This document shows, piece by piece, positions 28,390-39,200 of a stretch of 64,000 nucleotides of DNA. The position numbers and the translations under genes are program-made. Source of the stretch: Agathobaculum sp. NTUH-O15-33 (GTDB taxonomy: Bacteria; Bacillota; Clostridia; Oscillospirales; Butyricicoccaceae); NCBI RefSeq assembly GCF_033193315.1, contig NZ_CP136187.1:3913501-3977500 (forward strand), read 5' to 3'. The notes below the pieces were generated by a model. That model made no database searches and was not told the DNA's origin. It saw nothing but the letters and a program-made list of their open reading frames with translations. Position 1 is the stretch's first letter. Every line of letters starts with the position of its first letter.

Positions 28390-28863
28390 GTGTGTTCGTC
28401 TGGTACCAATGAATACATTTGCCGCATCGTCGACCGGTATAGCCGTATGCTGCATAAGCTGGCCCTTACGCGGCTTTCACCCACGGATGCGGAGGACGTT
28501 GTGCAAGAAGTTCTGATCAAGCTGATGACAACGCTTCCCAAGTTCCGCGATGAGGAGCATGAAAAGGCATGGCTGATCCGTGCGACGATGAACCGCGCCT
28601 GCGATTTTCGCCGCGCGGCGGCCAAAGCCACCGTTCCGATCGACCAGCTTGAACTGCCGGCCCGGGAAGACGAAGCCCAGCTTCTTTCCGCTGTGCGCAC
28701 CTTGCCCGGCAAATACAGCGCTGTCATCCATCTGTACTATTACGAAGGCTATTCCATTAAGGAAATAGCGAAATTATTGAGACTGCCTGCATCAACCGTG
28801 GGGTCCCGCTTGGCACGAGGCCGGGCCAGACTGAAAGAAATCATAAAGGAGGACTTCGAATGA
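28390..28863 (+). CDS. ECF-type RNA polymerase sigma factor
   Basis: 157 aa from GTG 28390, which has AAAGGAG eight bases upstream. The upstream GTG at 28372 lacks a site. Region 2 is YICRIVDRYSRMLHKLALTRL...DAEDVVQEVLIKLMTTL with WLIRATMNRACDFRR; region 4 is LPGKYSAVIHLYYYEGYSIKEIAKLLRLPASTVGSRLARGRARLKE. Its stop overlaps the next gene (ATGA), its likely membrane anti-sigma partner. Confidence 0.92.
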   Translation: MCSSGTNEYICRIVDRYSRMLHKLALTRLSPTDAEDVVQEVLIKLMTTLPKFRDEEHEKAWLIRATMNRACDFRRAAAKATVPIDQLELPAREDEAQLLSAVRTLPGKYSAVIHLYYYEGYSIKEIAKLLRLPASTVGSRLARGRARLKEIIKEDFE

Positions 28864-29657
28864 ACCGCGAAAAATACCGCGCCGCCCTGAACGCCACAGA
28901 GCTGAGGGAGGACTTTCGTAAGGAAACCATTGAGAAGCTCACACGTGTGACAGGCGGGCGAACGGAAAAGGAGATCGAATTGATGAAAACCAGACGTTCT
29001 TTAAAGCATACCATCGCGGCCACCGCGGCGGCGGCCGCCCTAATCGTTTCGGCAGCGGCGGCGGCGACGCTGCTCAGTCCGAATCAGGTAGCGGGGGAGC
29101 TGTCCGATTCCACACTGCAATCGGCATTTGATAGCGTGGGCGCGACCCGGATCGACCAAAGCGTGCAATCAGAGGGATATACCTTTACGCTTGCCGGCAT
29201 GGTGAGCGGCGCGGGCCTATCAGATTATGCACAGGAGGTGGACGAGGAGCGCACGTATGTGGTAGCCTCGATCGCGCGTACGGACGGCACGGCGATGGGC
29301 GATCCTGCAAATAATCTAAACACGGTATTCACGCCGCTGGTCTCGGGCTATTTGCCGTGGCAGGTCAACGCATGGACGCTGGGCGGCTCCGCCGCGTCCT
29401 TTACAAAGGACGGCGTGGCGTATTATCTGTTTGACTGCGCAAATCTGGAGGTTTTTGCCGACCACACCGTGTATCTGGCCGCATATGAGGGTGATGCGCC
29501 CTCCAACAAGGAATTTCAAATGCATGAGGACGGGACCATTTCGTTCACAAATGATATCAAGGGCCCGCACGCCCTGTTCACGATCCCGCTGGACCCGGCC
29601 AAAGCCGACCCGGCGGCGGCCGAGCAAATGCTGCGCGAGATTGGACTCGTGGAATAA
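28860..29657 (+). CDS. Membrane-anchored putative anti-sigma factor
   Basis: 265 aa. A short cytoplasmic N-terminus (MNREKYRAALNATELREDFR ... RTEKEIELMKTR) is followed by a single membrane segment HTIAATAAAAALIVSAAAAATLL (about 50-72) and an extracellular domain of about 190 residues with no motif I recognise. The overlap with the ECF sigma gene and this topology suggest it holds that sigma factor. The N-terminal part resembles anti-sigma peptides that begin with NREKYRAAL-like helices. The function is inferred. Confidence 0.75.
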   Translation: MNREKYRAALNATELREDFRKETIEKLTRVTGGRTEKEIELMKTRRSLKHTIAATAAAAALIVSAAAAATLLSPNQVAGELSDSTLQSAFDSVGATRIDQSVQSEGYTFTLAGMVSGAGLSDYAQEVDEERTYVVASIARTDGTAMGDPANNLNTVFTPLVSGYLPWQVNAWTLGGSAASFTKDGVAYYLFDCANLEVFADHTVYLAAYEGDAPSNKEFQMHEDGTISFTNDIKGPHALFTIPLDPAKADPAAAEQMLREIGLVE

Positions 29658-29672
29658 GCACGTGATAACAAA

Positions 29673-29711
29673 AAAAGCGCCTATTGCTTCCAATAAGCAA
29701 TAGGCGCTTTT
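29673..29711. terminator. Bidirectional terminator between anti-sigma gene and cysS
   Basis: 17-bp perfect stem, arms AAAAGCGCCTATTGCTT and AAGCAATAGGCGCTTTT, 5-base loop. Confidence 0.9.
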
Positions 29712-29716
29712 CTATA

Positions 29717-31135
29717 TTATTCTCTCGTCCACTGCGTGCCTTGGCGGGTGTCCTTAATGGTAACGCCCATATCGGACAGTTCGCCGCGGATGCGGTCGGC
29801 TTCGGCAAAATCCTTATTTTTCTTTGCTTCCGCGCGCGCGGCGATCAGCGCTTCGATCTTCTCCGCGTCCGGGTCGGCGGCGGCGTCCTCGCGCTTTTGC
29901 GCAATGTTCAGTACGCCGGTCAGCTCCATAAACAGGGCGTGCGCGGCCTGCAAAAACGCGCGGGTGGCGTCCTGATGCGCGCCCGTGTAGGCGTTGATCT
30001 CGCGCGTGAGTTCAAATACGGCGGAAAGCGCGTCGGCCGTGTTCAGGTCGTCGTCCATCGCATCGATAAACTTTTGCTTGTAGGCGGAAAGCGCGGTCAG
30101 CTTTTCGGTTTCATCGGCGGTCATGGCGTCTCCGGCGGCTTTTTGGATGCGGAACTCCAAATTATTCCGCGCTTCGTACAGGCGGGCGAGCGAGGCCTTG
30201 TTCATATTCAGCGAATCGACCGAATAGTTCAGCGGCGTACGGTAGTGGGCGGAAAGCATGAACATGCGGATGGTCTCATAGCCAAATTCCTTCGCGGCGT
30301 CGCGCACCATAAAGAAGTTGCCCTTGGATTTGGACATTTTCTCATTATCGATGGTCAGGAAGCCGTTGTGCAGCCAGTAGCGCGCAAAATCGCAGCCGTT
30401 GGCGCATTCGGACTGGGCAATCTCGTTTTCATGGTGCGGGAAGATCAGGTCAAGCCCGCCGGAGTGGATGTCGATCGTCGGGCCGAGGTACTTGGTCGCC
30501 ATGGCCGAGCATTCGATATGCCAGCCCGGACGGCCCTTGGAGCCCCACGGCGTGTCCCACGCGGGCTCGCCGGGCTTGGCGGCCTTCCAGACCGCGAAAT
30601 CCATGGGGTCTTCCTTGGTTTCGCCAACCGAGATACGCGCGCCGGCCTGTAAGTCCTCCATCGGCTGGTGGCACAGCTTGCCGTAGCCGGGATCGGATTT
30701 CACGCGGAAGTATACATCGCCGTTATCGGCCAGATAGGCGTGGCCGTTATCCAGCAGTTTCTGTACGATGTCGATGATCGCGTCCATGGTCTCGGTCGCG
30801 CGCGGGTGGTAGGTCGCGCGGCCAATGCCGAGGCCCTCCGCGTCCACGTAGTATTCCTTGATATACCGCTCCGCGATGGTGTTGAAATCAACGCCTTCCT
30901 CATTGGCCTTATTGATGACCTTGTCGTCGATATCGGTAAAATTCTGCACAAAATCCACCTTGTAGCCGCGGTATTCAAAATAGCGGCGCAGGATATCGAA
31001 CACAATGAACGGTCTGGCGTTGCCGACATGGAAATAGTTGTACACCGTCGGGCCGCAGGAGTACATTTTAACCTCGCCCGGGGTAAGCGGCACAAACTCC
31101 TCCTTTTGGCGCGTCAGGGTATTGAATAGTTTCAT
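29717..31135 (-). CDS. cysS: Cysteinyl-tRNA synthetase
   Basis: 472 aa. MYSCGPTVYNYFHVGNARPF-type HIGH region (zinc Cys and HVGN) sits near residue 28-38, the zinc-site WHIECSAM is at about 208-215, and KMSKSKGNFF (KMSKS) at about 268. It charges tRNA-Cys. Expression is very likely controlled by the T-box leader upstream (31175-31432), which carries a Cys specifier. Confidence 0.97.
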   Translation of the reverse strand: MKLFNTLTRQKEEFVPLTPGEVKMYSCGPTVYNYFHVGNARPFIVFDILRRYFEYRGYKVDFVQNFTDIDDKVINKANEEGVDFNTIAERYIKEYYVDAEGLGIGRATYHPRATETMDAIIDIVQKLLDNGHAYLADNGDVYFRVKSDPGYGKLCHQPMEDLQAGARISVGETKEDPMDFAVWKAAKPGEPAWDTPWGSKGRPGWHIECSAMATKYLGPTIDIHSGGLDLIFPHHENEIAQSECANGCDFARYWLHNGFLTIDNEKMSKSKGNFFMVRDAAKEFGYETIRMFMLSAHYRTPLNYSVDSLNMNKASLARLYEARNNLEFRIQKAAGDAMTADETEKLTALSAYKQKFIDAMDDDLNTADALSAVFELTREINAYTGAHQDATRAFLQAAHALFMELTGVLNIAQKREDAAADPDAEKIEALIAARAEAKKNKDFAEADRIRGELSDMGVTIKDTRQGTQWTRE

Positions 31136-31432
31136 AGCGGTTCTCCTTACTTGATTCTTTATTTTATATCAATTTTTACAGTTTAATAAACATGCCGCCT
31201 CTCAAGGTTTCCCTTAAGAGGCGGCAAACATCCGTTTTCCGCGGTTCCACTCCCAGTTTCTCGCTTTTTGCCCGCTGTAACGGGCGAGACCCGCGGGGCA
31301 TTGCCCCCGATGCTCGGGGACGCACGTTCGCCGTTCCCCCGCAGGGCCTTTGCAGCAAGACGGCCCCTCTCTGAAGCGGGCGAAAACGGGTACTCTTTCC
31401 CTTCTTCGCAACGATACGCTATTTTTTATTGT
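31136..31432 (-). promoter_or_regulatory. T-box leader of cysS (tRNA-Cys sensing)
   Basis: On the minus strand the leader contains the T-box bulge GAACCGCGG (31239-31248 region, preceded by GAGTG), an upstream stem I region with GAAGAAGGG and AGAGAGGGG, and a candidate specifier TGC (Cys codon) in the GCTGCAAAGG segment. The terminator is GCCGCCTCT (31194-31202) with AGAGGCGGC (31217-31225). Uncharged tRNA-Cys is expected to favour the antiterminator and cysS read-through. Confidence 0.88.
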
Positions 31433-31438
31433 GAAACC

Positions 31439-31467
31439 AGTATAGCAAGCGCGAAGCGCAAAGTCAA
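31439..31467 (-). promoter_or_regulatory. cysS promoter
   Basis: TTGACT (31462-31467), 17-bp spacer, TATACT (31439-31444) on the minus strand. It overlaps the 3' end of the EAL gene. Confidence 0.8.
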
Positions 31468-34400
31468 GTGGGCCCATTGCCGTTATTAGGCAGGCCGCTT
31501 TGCGCGCTGATTGAACGGACGAGCCGCACGAGCTCCTCCGGCACCAAGGGCGGCTCGAACGCCGGGCGCGCAAGAAAATAGCCCTGCACATAATCCACGC
31601 CCATGCGGATGACCGTTTCCAGCTCGGCCTTCGTTTCCACGCCCTCCGCCACCAGGCGGATGCCGCGCTCACTGGCGTAGGAGATCAGGTTGCCGACGAT
31701 TTTTTGTTTATCGCGGTCGATATCGATATCGCGCACAAGCGACATATCGATCTTGACGTATTCTGGCGCGAGCGTCAGCAGCACATATTCGCTGTTGTAT
31801 CCGCTGCCGTAATCATCCAGCGCAAAGGCGGCGTTCCAGCGCCGGTTCCAGCGGCGCTTTTCCTCCAACACGCCCTCGCGCACGCGCTCGTTTTCCGTGA
31901 TCTCCACCACAAAGCGGGGCAGATAATCGGCAAAGCGCGTTTCAAACTGCTCGGAATCCTCCTGCGTGAGCAGTTGGTTGGGGATGGAGTTGATAAAGGC
32001 GCGCACGCCCGGCGCGATGCGCCCGTTTTCACAGTGCGAAACAAAGCTGCCCATGGCGCTGAACAGCGTCATGGATTCAATGCGGTTGAGCTGGCTTTCC
32101 TGCTGCGCGATCTCCAAAATGTCCTTGGGCATTTTCAGCGTTTCAAGGTCGGAGCGCATCAGCGCTTCATACGCAAAGATATCGCCGGTGCGGGTGCTGA
32201 TAATCGGCTGCCAGTAATAAATCAAATGATCGCCGCCAAGCAGCAGGTTGAATTCCTCCCGGCACTTCTGCAGCCGGGTGGCCGAGCGGTAGGAAAGCAT
32301 GTCGAAATCATAAAGGTCGCCCTTGCCGTTGCGTTTTACCTCGTACATGGCAAAGTCGGCATATCGCACCAGCTCGGTAAAGTCGGTCGTGTTGCGCGGA
32401 TATCAAGGCGATGCCGCCCGACGCGCTGATCGGAAATTTACCGCCGTCCGGCAAGGGCACGCTCTGCGTATTCAGGTTTTGCTTGAGCGCGCGGATGAGG
32501 TTGCGGATCTTTTGCTCGGAATCATAGCCGTAGAAGAAAACGAACATTTCATCGCCCGACTGGCGGCAGACCAGCGTGCCGGGCGGCGCGGAATGGATTA
32601 GGCTGTCCGCCAGACAGCGGATGTACTTATCGCCGTAATCGTGGCCGTAGGTATCGTTGATGAACTTGAGATTGTCCAGATCGACCATCAAAAGCGCGGC
32701 GATGCCGAGCGATTCCGGATGGAATGTGAACAAATCGTTCATGACGCGGTGGAACGCGCGGCGGCTGAGCAGCCCGGTCAGCAAATCGTGGTCGCGTTCA
32801 TGCTCCACCTTTTGCCGTTCCAGCGTGGCGGCGGTGATATCCTCGGCCAGACCGATGACGCGTTCCTCCGATTCAATGCAGCGCAGGCGCACATACACGC
32901 TGCGCGGCGTGCCCGGCATACAGAAAACGCTTTCCGTGGCGCCGTCCGACAAGGTTTCGTGCTGCTCGACATAATCGCGCAGCGAATCGAGCTTATCTCC
33001 AAATTCGTTGACGGAAAACGTGTGCGCGTCGATGTTCGGCAGGCCGAACACCATGAAGAAATCATCCGTCACGAAAAGCGCGCCGGTCTTTTTGTTGATC
33101 TCAAACCCGCCGATGCGGATACTGGCCATTTCAAGGATCTTGGTGAATTTCAGCGAGGTTTCAAACACATCGTCGCTGAGCGACTCGATCTTGCTGGTCA
33201 GCAGGTCGATCTCCTTGATATGGGTCTTTTGAAAGCGAAGGGGCTTATCCTTCGCCGCGCGTTCCAGATCGCGCGTCAGCGTGGTGACGGGTTCGGAGAT
33301 CGCATAGCTGACCACGCAGACCACGGAAAGGCCCAAAACGAGCAGGATCACGCCGAGAGACAGCACGGTGCGCTGCACCGAACGGGAAAACTGGAAAATA
33401 TGGTGGCTGTCCGCTATGCCGATCAAGGCCCAGCGCGTGCCGGAAAACGGCGCGTTGGAGTTATAAAGGGATAAGTACTGCACGGCCGCGTAAAGCTTTT
33501 CCGAATCGCTTTCCACACGGAACGTGTTGTTTTTGCTTTCGCCGTAAAGCGTGAGCGCGGCCGCCGCGCCGTTGACGCCTTGCGACTGGTAGGGGCCGCT
33601 TGCAAACACTGTGCGGAAATGCTCGCCGTCCTCGGTCACGGCCAGCAGATAAGAGCCGTTGGAACCGTCCAGCAGTTCGCGGTTGGGGATGACCTTGCTC
33701 AAATAGTCGAGCGTCAGCTCGATGCCGACGACCCCGTACAGGGTACCGTCCGCAAGGCGAAGCGGGACCGAATAGGAGATCGCGGAACGGCTGTCGTCCG
33801 GCAGGCGGTAGGCTTCGCTCCAATAGCCAAGATCGGACCAGCCAAGCTCCGGGTGGGAAACGGCGGTGCGGTAGGGCAGGTAAAACAGATCGTCATATTT
33901 ATTTTGCTGCTCAAAGGTGAATTTTGTTCGCCAATCGCTGTCCGTCGCGATACCGAGCTTGTCCACCAGCGCGGTCGGCGCGCGCTTGAGCAGCAGGTCG
34001 CGGTTATCGTCCGAAGCGCTCGACACGGGGTCCAGATCGCGCAGATACAGGCCGCATTTGTCCTGTACGTCGTCCTCCGAAAGGTCGTCTGTGTTTAAAA
34101 TCAGAAAAGCGCCCGTGACCGAGTTTTTGCGGATCACGCTGATCAGATCATCCGCTACCGCGCCGAGCATGACGTTATAGCTGGCTTCATCCGTGCCGAT
34201 ATGGGCAAGGTCTATCTGCTTGCCGTCCCGCAGCTGCTCCACCTTGCCGTTGATGGAATCAATGGTAAGGCCCAGATCGGTCCAGCCGGAGACCATTTCA
34301 TTTTCCAGATATCCCTTGCGGTTTTTGACCTGCTCGCCCAAAATATCGAGCGCGTTTTGGTCAAGCTGGCGCAGCACGCCCCCAAAGAAAAGCACGCTTA

Positions 34401-34500
34401 CCATGGCGACGATCAGGACGAGCAACAGGATACTGAGCGGGCGAAACAGCTTTTGCACAATCGAGCCGCTGCGCCGGACACGCTGTTTATGGTTGTTCAT
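31464..34500 (-). pseudogene. Cache-GGDEF-EAL cyclic-di-GMP protein, split by a frameshift
   Basis: One gene of about 1010 codons read in two frames. Part 1 (34500 to about 32400): membrane helix near 20-40, a large extracellular sensor with dCache-like features (GVVGIELTLDYLSKVIPNRELL), a second helix (VLSLGVILLVLGLSVVCVVSYA, about 365-390), a PAS-like segment, and a GGDEF domain (MVDLDNLKFINDTYGHDYGD) with site RQSGDEMF, a degenerate GGDEF. Near 32393-32400 the frame changes by one base: in the shifted frame the expected NTTDFTELVRYADFAMYEVK continues. Part 2 (to 31464) is an EAL domain with YEALMR, DDYGSGY, VKIDMSLVR, LVAEGVET and VQGYFLARP, all catalytic motifs intact. It is probably a phosphodiesterase. 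The shift may be real or a sequencing error. Confidence 0.85.
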
Positions 34501-34536
34501 GGGAGCTGTCTCACCTGTCTTTCCCGGGGAAATACG

Positions 34537-35988
34537 TTATTGCACCAACGCTTCCAGCTCGGTTTTGGTGGCCTGATACCATTCTTCAAAGCGTTCATCC
34601 GTGGTAAAGCGGGCGGCGGCCTGCGCGCGCGGCGTGCCCGCGTCCACCAGCTTTTGCACCTCGGCGGCATCGGCCGCGGCGGCGTCCGTTATGGCGTATT
34701 CCAGTACATTGCGCGCTTCGGTGCCGTTTGCAAATGCCTTGGGGGTATATAGCTTATTTCCGTTTACCGTGTCGATCGCGACCGATACGATGCGGTCGAC
34801 GATATCGCCGTCGCTTGTCGCACCCTGTTCGCGTATGTATTCGATGTCGTTTGCTTCCTTTTTGACCGGCAAATAGCCGGATTCGATCGAAAATTTACTG
34901 TTTCGCTGTTTATCGGTAAACCACTTGAGGAAAAGGACGGAGGCGTATTCCTCGCTCTCCTCCGCCTGCGTGACGACCATGCCCGCGCCCTGCTGCACCG
35001 CGGTGGGCTGTCCGCCCTCGAACTGCGGCGCGGGGAGCACCTCTACCTCGATCGGATACTGGTGATCGTCGTCTATGATGACGCTGCTGGGGAAAAAGGT
35101 CGCGCCGGAGGACGAACCCACAAACGAAATGACCTTGCCGGTCTTGACGTCGTCCGAGCGGAAGCGTCCGTTTGCTGCGAAATAGCCGCGCACAAACGGC
35201 ACGTAGTAGTTATCCCACAGCTTGCGCACGATGTCTTCGTCAAAATGCAGGGCGGGCTTGCCGTCCTTCTGCGCGAAGAGCTCCATGCCGAGCTGTTCCG
35301 CGCCGATCAGGAAGTAGTTGGCGATCGCGTCGCGGCCGAAAAAGGCCTTGCCGTCGTCCGGTTTTTCGGTCTGGCTGTCGGTCCAGTTGTAATACTGCTC
35401 CGCCAGCTCGGTCACGCCCTCGATGGTCTCGCACTGGCTCAGTTCGGCGCCGGTGGCCTTGGCGAACGCGTCCCAATCGGTCTTGTTGAGCATGAAAATT
35501 TCCGTGGATTTTGCAATCGGAAAAATCTTCAGGCTGTCGTCGGTGCTGAAACGCCCTTCCTCGATGTAGCCGTCCACATATTCGTTCAGCTCATCCTTGG
35601 TAAAATAGGGGTTCAGGTCGGCCGCGAGGCCAAGGCCGTCCACCGCGTAGGCGGTATCGGCGTAGGCCGCGAAAATATTGGGCATTTCGGCGGCACCCAC
35701 CTTTTTATTGGCGGAATCCAGCACGCTCGTTTGCAGATCGACAACGGAACCAAGGCTGGACGCTTCGACGATAATGCCTTGGTCGAGCCCTTCGGTATGG
35801 TTGAATTCCGTCACCAGCTGGTCGAACGCTTCCTGTTGGGTGCCGTTATAATAGTGCCACACGGTAACGGTGACCGGATTGTTCGGATCGAGCCGCGCGG
35901 TTTTAACCTTGTCCTTGCCGCAGCCGCTCAGCAGCAGCCCCGCGCAAAGGAGCGCGGCCAAAGCCCGTATTTTAAAACGATGAGTCAT
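34537..35988 (-). CDS. Extracellular solute-binding lipoprotein (family 1)
   Basis: 483 aa from ATG 35988 (MTHRFKIRALAALLCAGLLL) with AGGAGG six bases upstream. The lipobox is LLLSGCG, so it is a lipoprotein. The mature part begins VTVTVWHYYNGTQQEAFDQL, typical of sugar-type ABC binding proteins, and carries FAAYADTAYA, KWFTDKQRNSKFSIESGYLP. No ABC permease or ATPase gene is nearby. It lies 36 bp before the Cache-GGDEF-EAL gene and shares its promoter, so it may act as a ligand-binding partner for that sensor instead of transport. Confidence 0.9.
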   Translation of the reverse strand: MTHRFKIRALAALLCAGLLLSGCGKDKVKTARLDPNNPVTVTVWHYYNGTQQEAFDQLVTEFNHTEGLDQGIIVEASSLGSVVDLQTSVLDSANKKVGAAEMPNIFAAYADTAYAVDGLGLAADLNPYFTKDELNEYVDGYIEEGRFSTDDSLKIFPIAKSTEIFMLNKTDWDAFAKATGAELSQCETIEGVTELAEQYYNWTDSQTEKPDDGKAFFGRDAIANYFLIGAEQLGMELFAQKDGKPALHFDEDIVRKLWDNYYVPFVRGYFAANGRFRSDDVKTGKVISFVGSSSGATFFPSSVIIDDDHQYPIEVEVLPAPQFEGGQPTAVQQGAGMVVTQAEESEEYASVLFLKWFTDKQRNSKFSIESGYLPVKKEANDIEYIREQGATSDGDIVDRIVSVAIDTVNGNKLYTPKAFANGTEARNVLEYAITDAAAADAAEVQKLVDAGTPRAQAAARFTTDERFEEWYQATKTELEALVQ

Positions 35989-36034
35989 ACCCTTCCTCCT
36001 CAAGAATCACCGATGGCCTTAAGAATCGATGATG

Positions 36035-36178
36035 ATATTTTTCGATCGAAACAAAGCCCCATTTCGATCGAGCATTCCGGCTTCGGCGCGCGCCTTTCAG
36101 GCACGCTTCTCCGCCGGTTTTTCGTCAAATTGAAGCTTTGCTTCAATTCCCCATTTAATGGCGCGCTCCGGCGCGGGG
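36035..36178. repeat. Copy D of the modular palindromic element (inverted, shortened)
   Basis: Contains the TCGATCGAAA/TTTCGATCGA stem, CATTCCGGCTTCGGCGCGCGCC, TTTCAGGCACGCTTCTCCGCCGGTTTTT, the stem ATTGAAGC/GCTTCAAT and GGCGCGCTCCGGCGCG. The ATGCTCCCGG module seen in the other copies is missing. No duplicated terminator flanks it. Between the promoter at 36207-36235 and the solute-binding protein gene, so it forms most of that operon's 5' leader. Confidence 0.7.
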
Positions 36179-36206
36179 GTTCTCCAATTCTAGATGATAC
36201 CTTATC

Positions 36207-36235
36207 ATTATAACATGCTCATGGGTGGTGGGCAA
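36207..36235 (-). promoter_or_regulatory. Promoter of the binding-protein/c-di-GMP operon
   Basis: On the minus strand TTGCCC (36230-36235), 17-bp spacer, TATAAT (36207-36212) with an extended TGT. It gives a leader of about 210 nt containing repeat copy D. Confidence 0.75.
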
Positions 36236-36258
36236 ATCTTTCCACGTGATTTTGGTTA

Positions 36259-39200
36259 TCAGGTGTGTATGGAAACGGCTTTCTCGACTGTTTCGGCATA
36301 GCGTTCGACCAGCTCGCCCGCCATTTCGATCGGCACCTCGCCCTTTTCCAGACGCAGGGAGACATAGGGGGTCGACCCCGCGTTGAGCAGCAGCCGCCCG
36401 CGGTAGGTCTTATCGCCGCACAGGGCGGACAGGCGGCGGAAATCCGCGTCCGCAAAGGTCATGAGCAGCCGTCCGTCCGCCTGCTTGATCTCGGAAATGC
36501 CCTGCTCCGAAGCCTTGGCGCGCAATAGCGCGATATCGAGCAGCGCGACCGCTTGCTCCGGCGGCTCGCCAAAGCGGTCGATCATTTCGTCCAGCATGTC
36601 GCTCTTCTGTTCCTCGGTGCGGATAAGCGCGATGCGGCGGTACAGGTCGACACGCTGGCCCGCGTCCGGCACATAGTCCGCGGGAAGGTTTGCCGAAAGC
36701 AGCAGCTCCGCCGCGCAGTCGACGCGGGCGCGCGGGGTCTCGCCCTTTTCCTCGGTCACGGCTTCTTCCAGCAGCTTGAGGTACAGATCGTAGCCCACGC
36801 TCATCATGTGGCCCGATTGCTCCGGCCCCAGTACGTTGCCCGCGCCGCGTATCTCCAGATCGCGCATGGCGATCTTGAAGCCCGAGCCAAAGGCCGCGTA
36901 TTCGCGAATGGCGGAAAGGCGTTTCTGCGCGATCTCGCTGAGGGCCTTGCCGCGCCGGTAAGTCAGGTAGGCATAGGCGTGGCGGCTGGAACGGCCGACG
37001 CGGCCGCGGATCTGGTGCAGCTGCGCCAGACCCATGGCGTCCGCGTTTTCAATGATCAGCGTGTTGGCGTTGGGAATGTCGATGCCGGTCTCGATGATCG
37101 TGGTGCAGACAAGGATGTCGGTCTCGCCGTCCGCCATGGCGTTCATGGCCGAGGCAATTTCCTTTTGCGTCATTTTGCCGTGCACGATACCGACCTCGGC
37201 GTCCGGCAGGTGCTGCTTTAGGCGCAGCGCGCACCGCGCGATGGATTCAACATGGTTGTGCAGATAGTACACCTGCCCGCCGCGCGAAAGCTCGCGGCGC
37301 ATCGCGTCCAACAGCACGCCTTCGTTCTGTTCCAAAACAAAGGTTTGCACGGGGTGGCGGTTTAAAGGCGGCTCTTCGATGGCCGACATATCGCGGATGC
37401 CGGAAAGCGCCATATTGAGCGTGCGCGGAATGGGCGTGGCCGAAAGCGTCAGCACGTCCACCTGCTTGGACATTTCCTTGAGCGTTTCCTTATGGCTCAC
37501 GCCGAAGCGCTGCTCCTCATCCACAACCAGCAGGCCAAGGTCTTTGAATTTCAGATCCTTGCGGAACAGCTTATGCGTGCCGATGACCAGATCGATCGAA
37601 CCGGCTTCCAGCTTTTGCAGAATCTTTTTCTGTTCGGAGGTCGTTTTATACCGCGTCAGCAGTTCGATGGTGATCGGATGCCCCTGAAAGCGCTGCAAAG
37701 CGGTCAGAAAATGCTGGCGGGCCAGTACGGTGGTCGGCACCAAGATAGCGGCCTGCTTGCCCGCGAGGATGCACTTCATCACCGCGCGCAGCGCGACCTC
37801 GGTCTTGCCAAAGCCAACGTCGCCGCAGAGCAGGCGGTCCATCGGCCGGTCGGATTCCATATCGCTTTTAATCTCCGCGATGCAGCGCAGCTGGTCCTCG
37901 GTCTCCTCGTAGGGGAAGGCGTCCTCAAATTCGCGCTGCCACTCGTCGTCCGGCGGGAAGGAGAACCCCTTTAGCTTGGCGCGCGCGGCGTATAGCTGGA
38001 TCAGCCCCTCGGCCAGTTCCTTGGCGGCGGCCTTGGCCCGCGCCTTGGCGCGCGACCAATCCGCGCCGCCCAGCTTGTTCAGCCGGGTGCGCTCGGAATC
38101 GCCGCCGCCGATATATTTGGAGATCAGGTCTAGGCTGGTCGCGGGCACATAGAGAAAATCCGTGCCCGCGAAAGCGATCTTGATAAAATCGCGGTCGGCT
38201 CCGTCCACCTCCATGCGCTCCATGCCGACAAAGCGGCCGATGCCGTGGTGCTCGTGCACGACAAGGTCGCCCGGCGTCAAATCGGTATAGCTTTTTACCC
38301 TGTCGCGGCCCCCGCGACGGGGCGCCACCTTTTTGCGGCGGGCCAATACCTGCCCTTCGGTCATGACGACAAGGCCGGTTTCCGGGTATTCAAAGCCGGC
38401 GGATAGCGTGCCCTCTAAAATAGCGACTTGCTTGGGCTTGGGCAACAGATCGCTCAGCGCCGCCTTGACGCCCGCGCCGGAAAGCGCGTCCAGCATGTTT
38501 TTGCACCGAAGCTCGCTGCCGCACACAACGGCAACCGCTTTGCCCTGCTGGATAAAGCCCGCGATATCGGCCGCGGCCAGATCGAGGTTGCCGCCGTAGG
38601 CGTTCATTTGGCTGGCCGTAAAATTTTGCAGAACGGCCGGGGCCAGCTCGGGCACCGTGTTTAAAAAGCTGTCCAGCCGCACGATGGGGCGGCGCAGACG
38701 GCACAGACCCGCGAAATCAAGCGTGAAATCGCCGGGGTCGGGCGGCATTTCGCCGCGTTCCAAAAGGGCCGTGATATCGTCGCCCACGCGCGCGTCAAAA
38801 TCCCGCGCGGCTTCATGCAGGCGGGGCGTGTCCTCAATCAGCAAAACCGCGTTTTCGGGCAGATAATCGAGCGCGGTCGTCATTTCCGGGTAAATAAGCG
38901 GCAGATATTTATCCGCGCTGGGCAGCGAGCCGGTCTCGCGCAGGCGTTCGGCGTCCCGCGCGATATGAGCGGCCAGATCGGGGTGCTTTTTGCGGCGCGT
39001 TTTCAGCAGCTGCTCGATCGCGTCCGCCAGCCCGTTCGCGCCGCCCGGGGCCAGATGCACCAGCGTTTCCATGCGCGGCAGGCAGGTAAGAGAGGAAACG
39101 TTGTCCAACCGCCGCTGGCTGCCCACATCGAAGGTGGAGATCGAATCGATCTCGTCGTCCCAAAATTCAACGCGGAAGGGGTGCTCGGCGTTTGCCGGGA

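Noticed and set aside
31192..31672. Several short frames upstream of cysS
   Set aside because: They lie in the T-box leader and over the EAL gene; explained by RNA structure and shadow frames.
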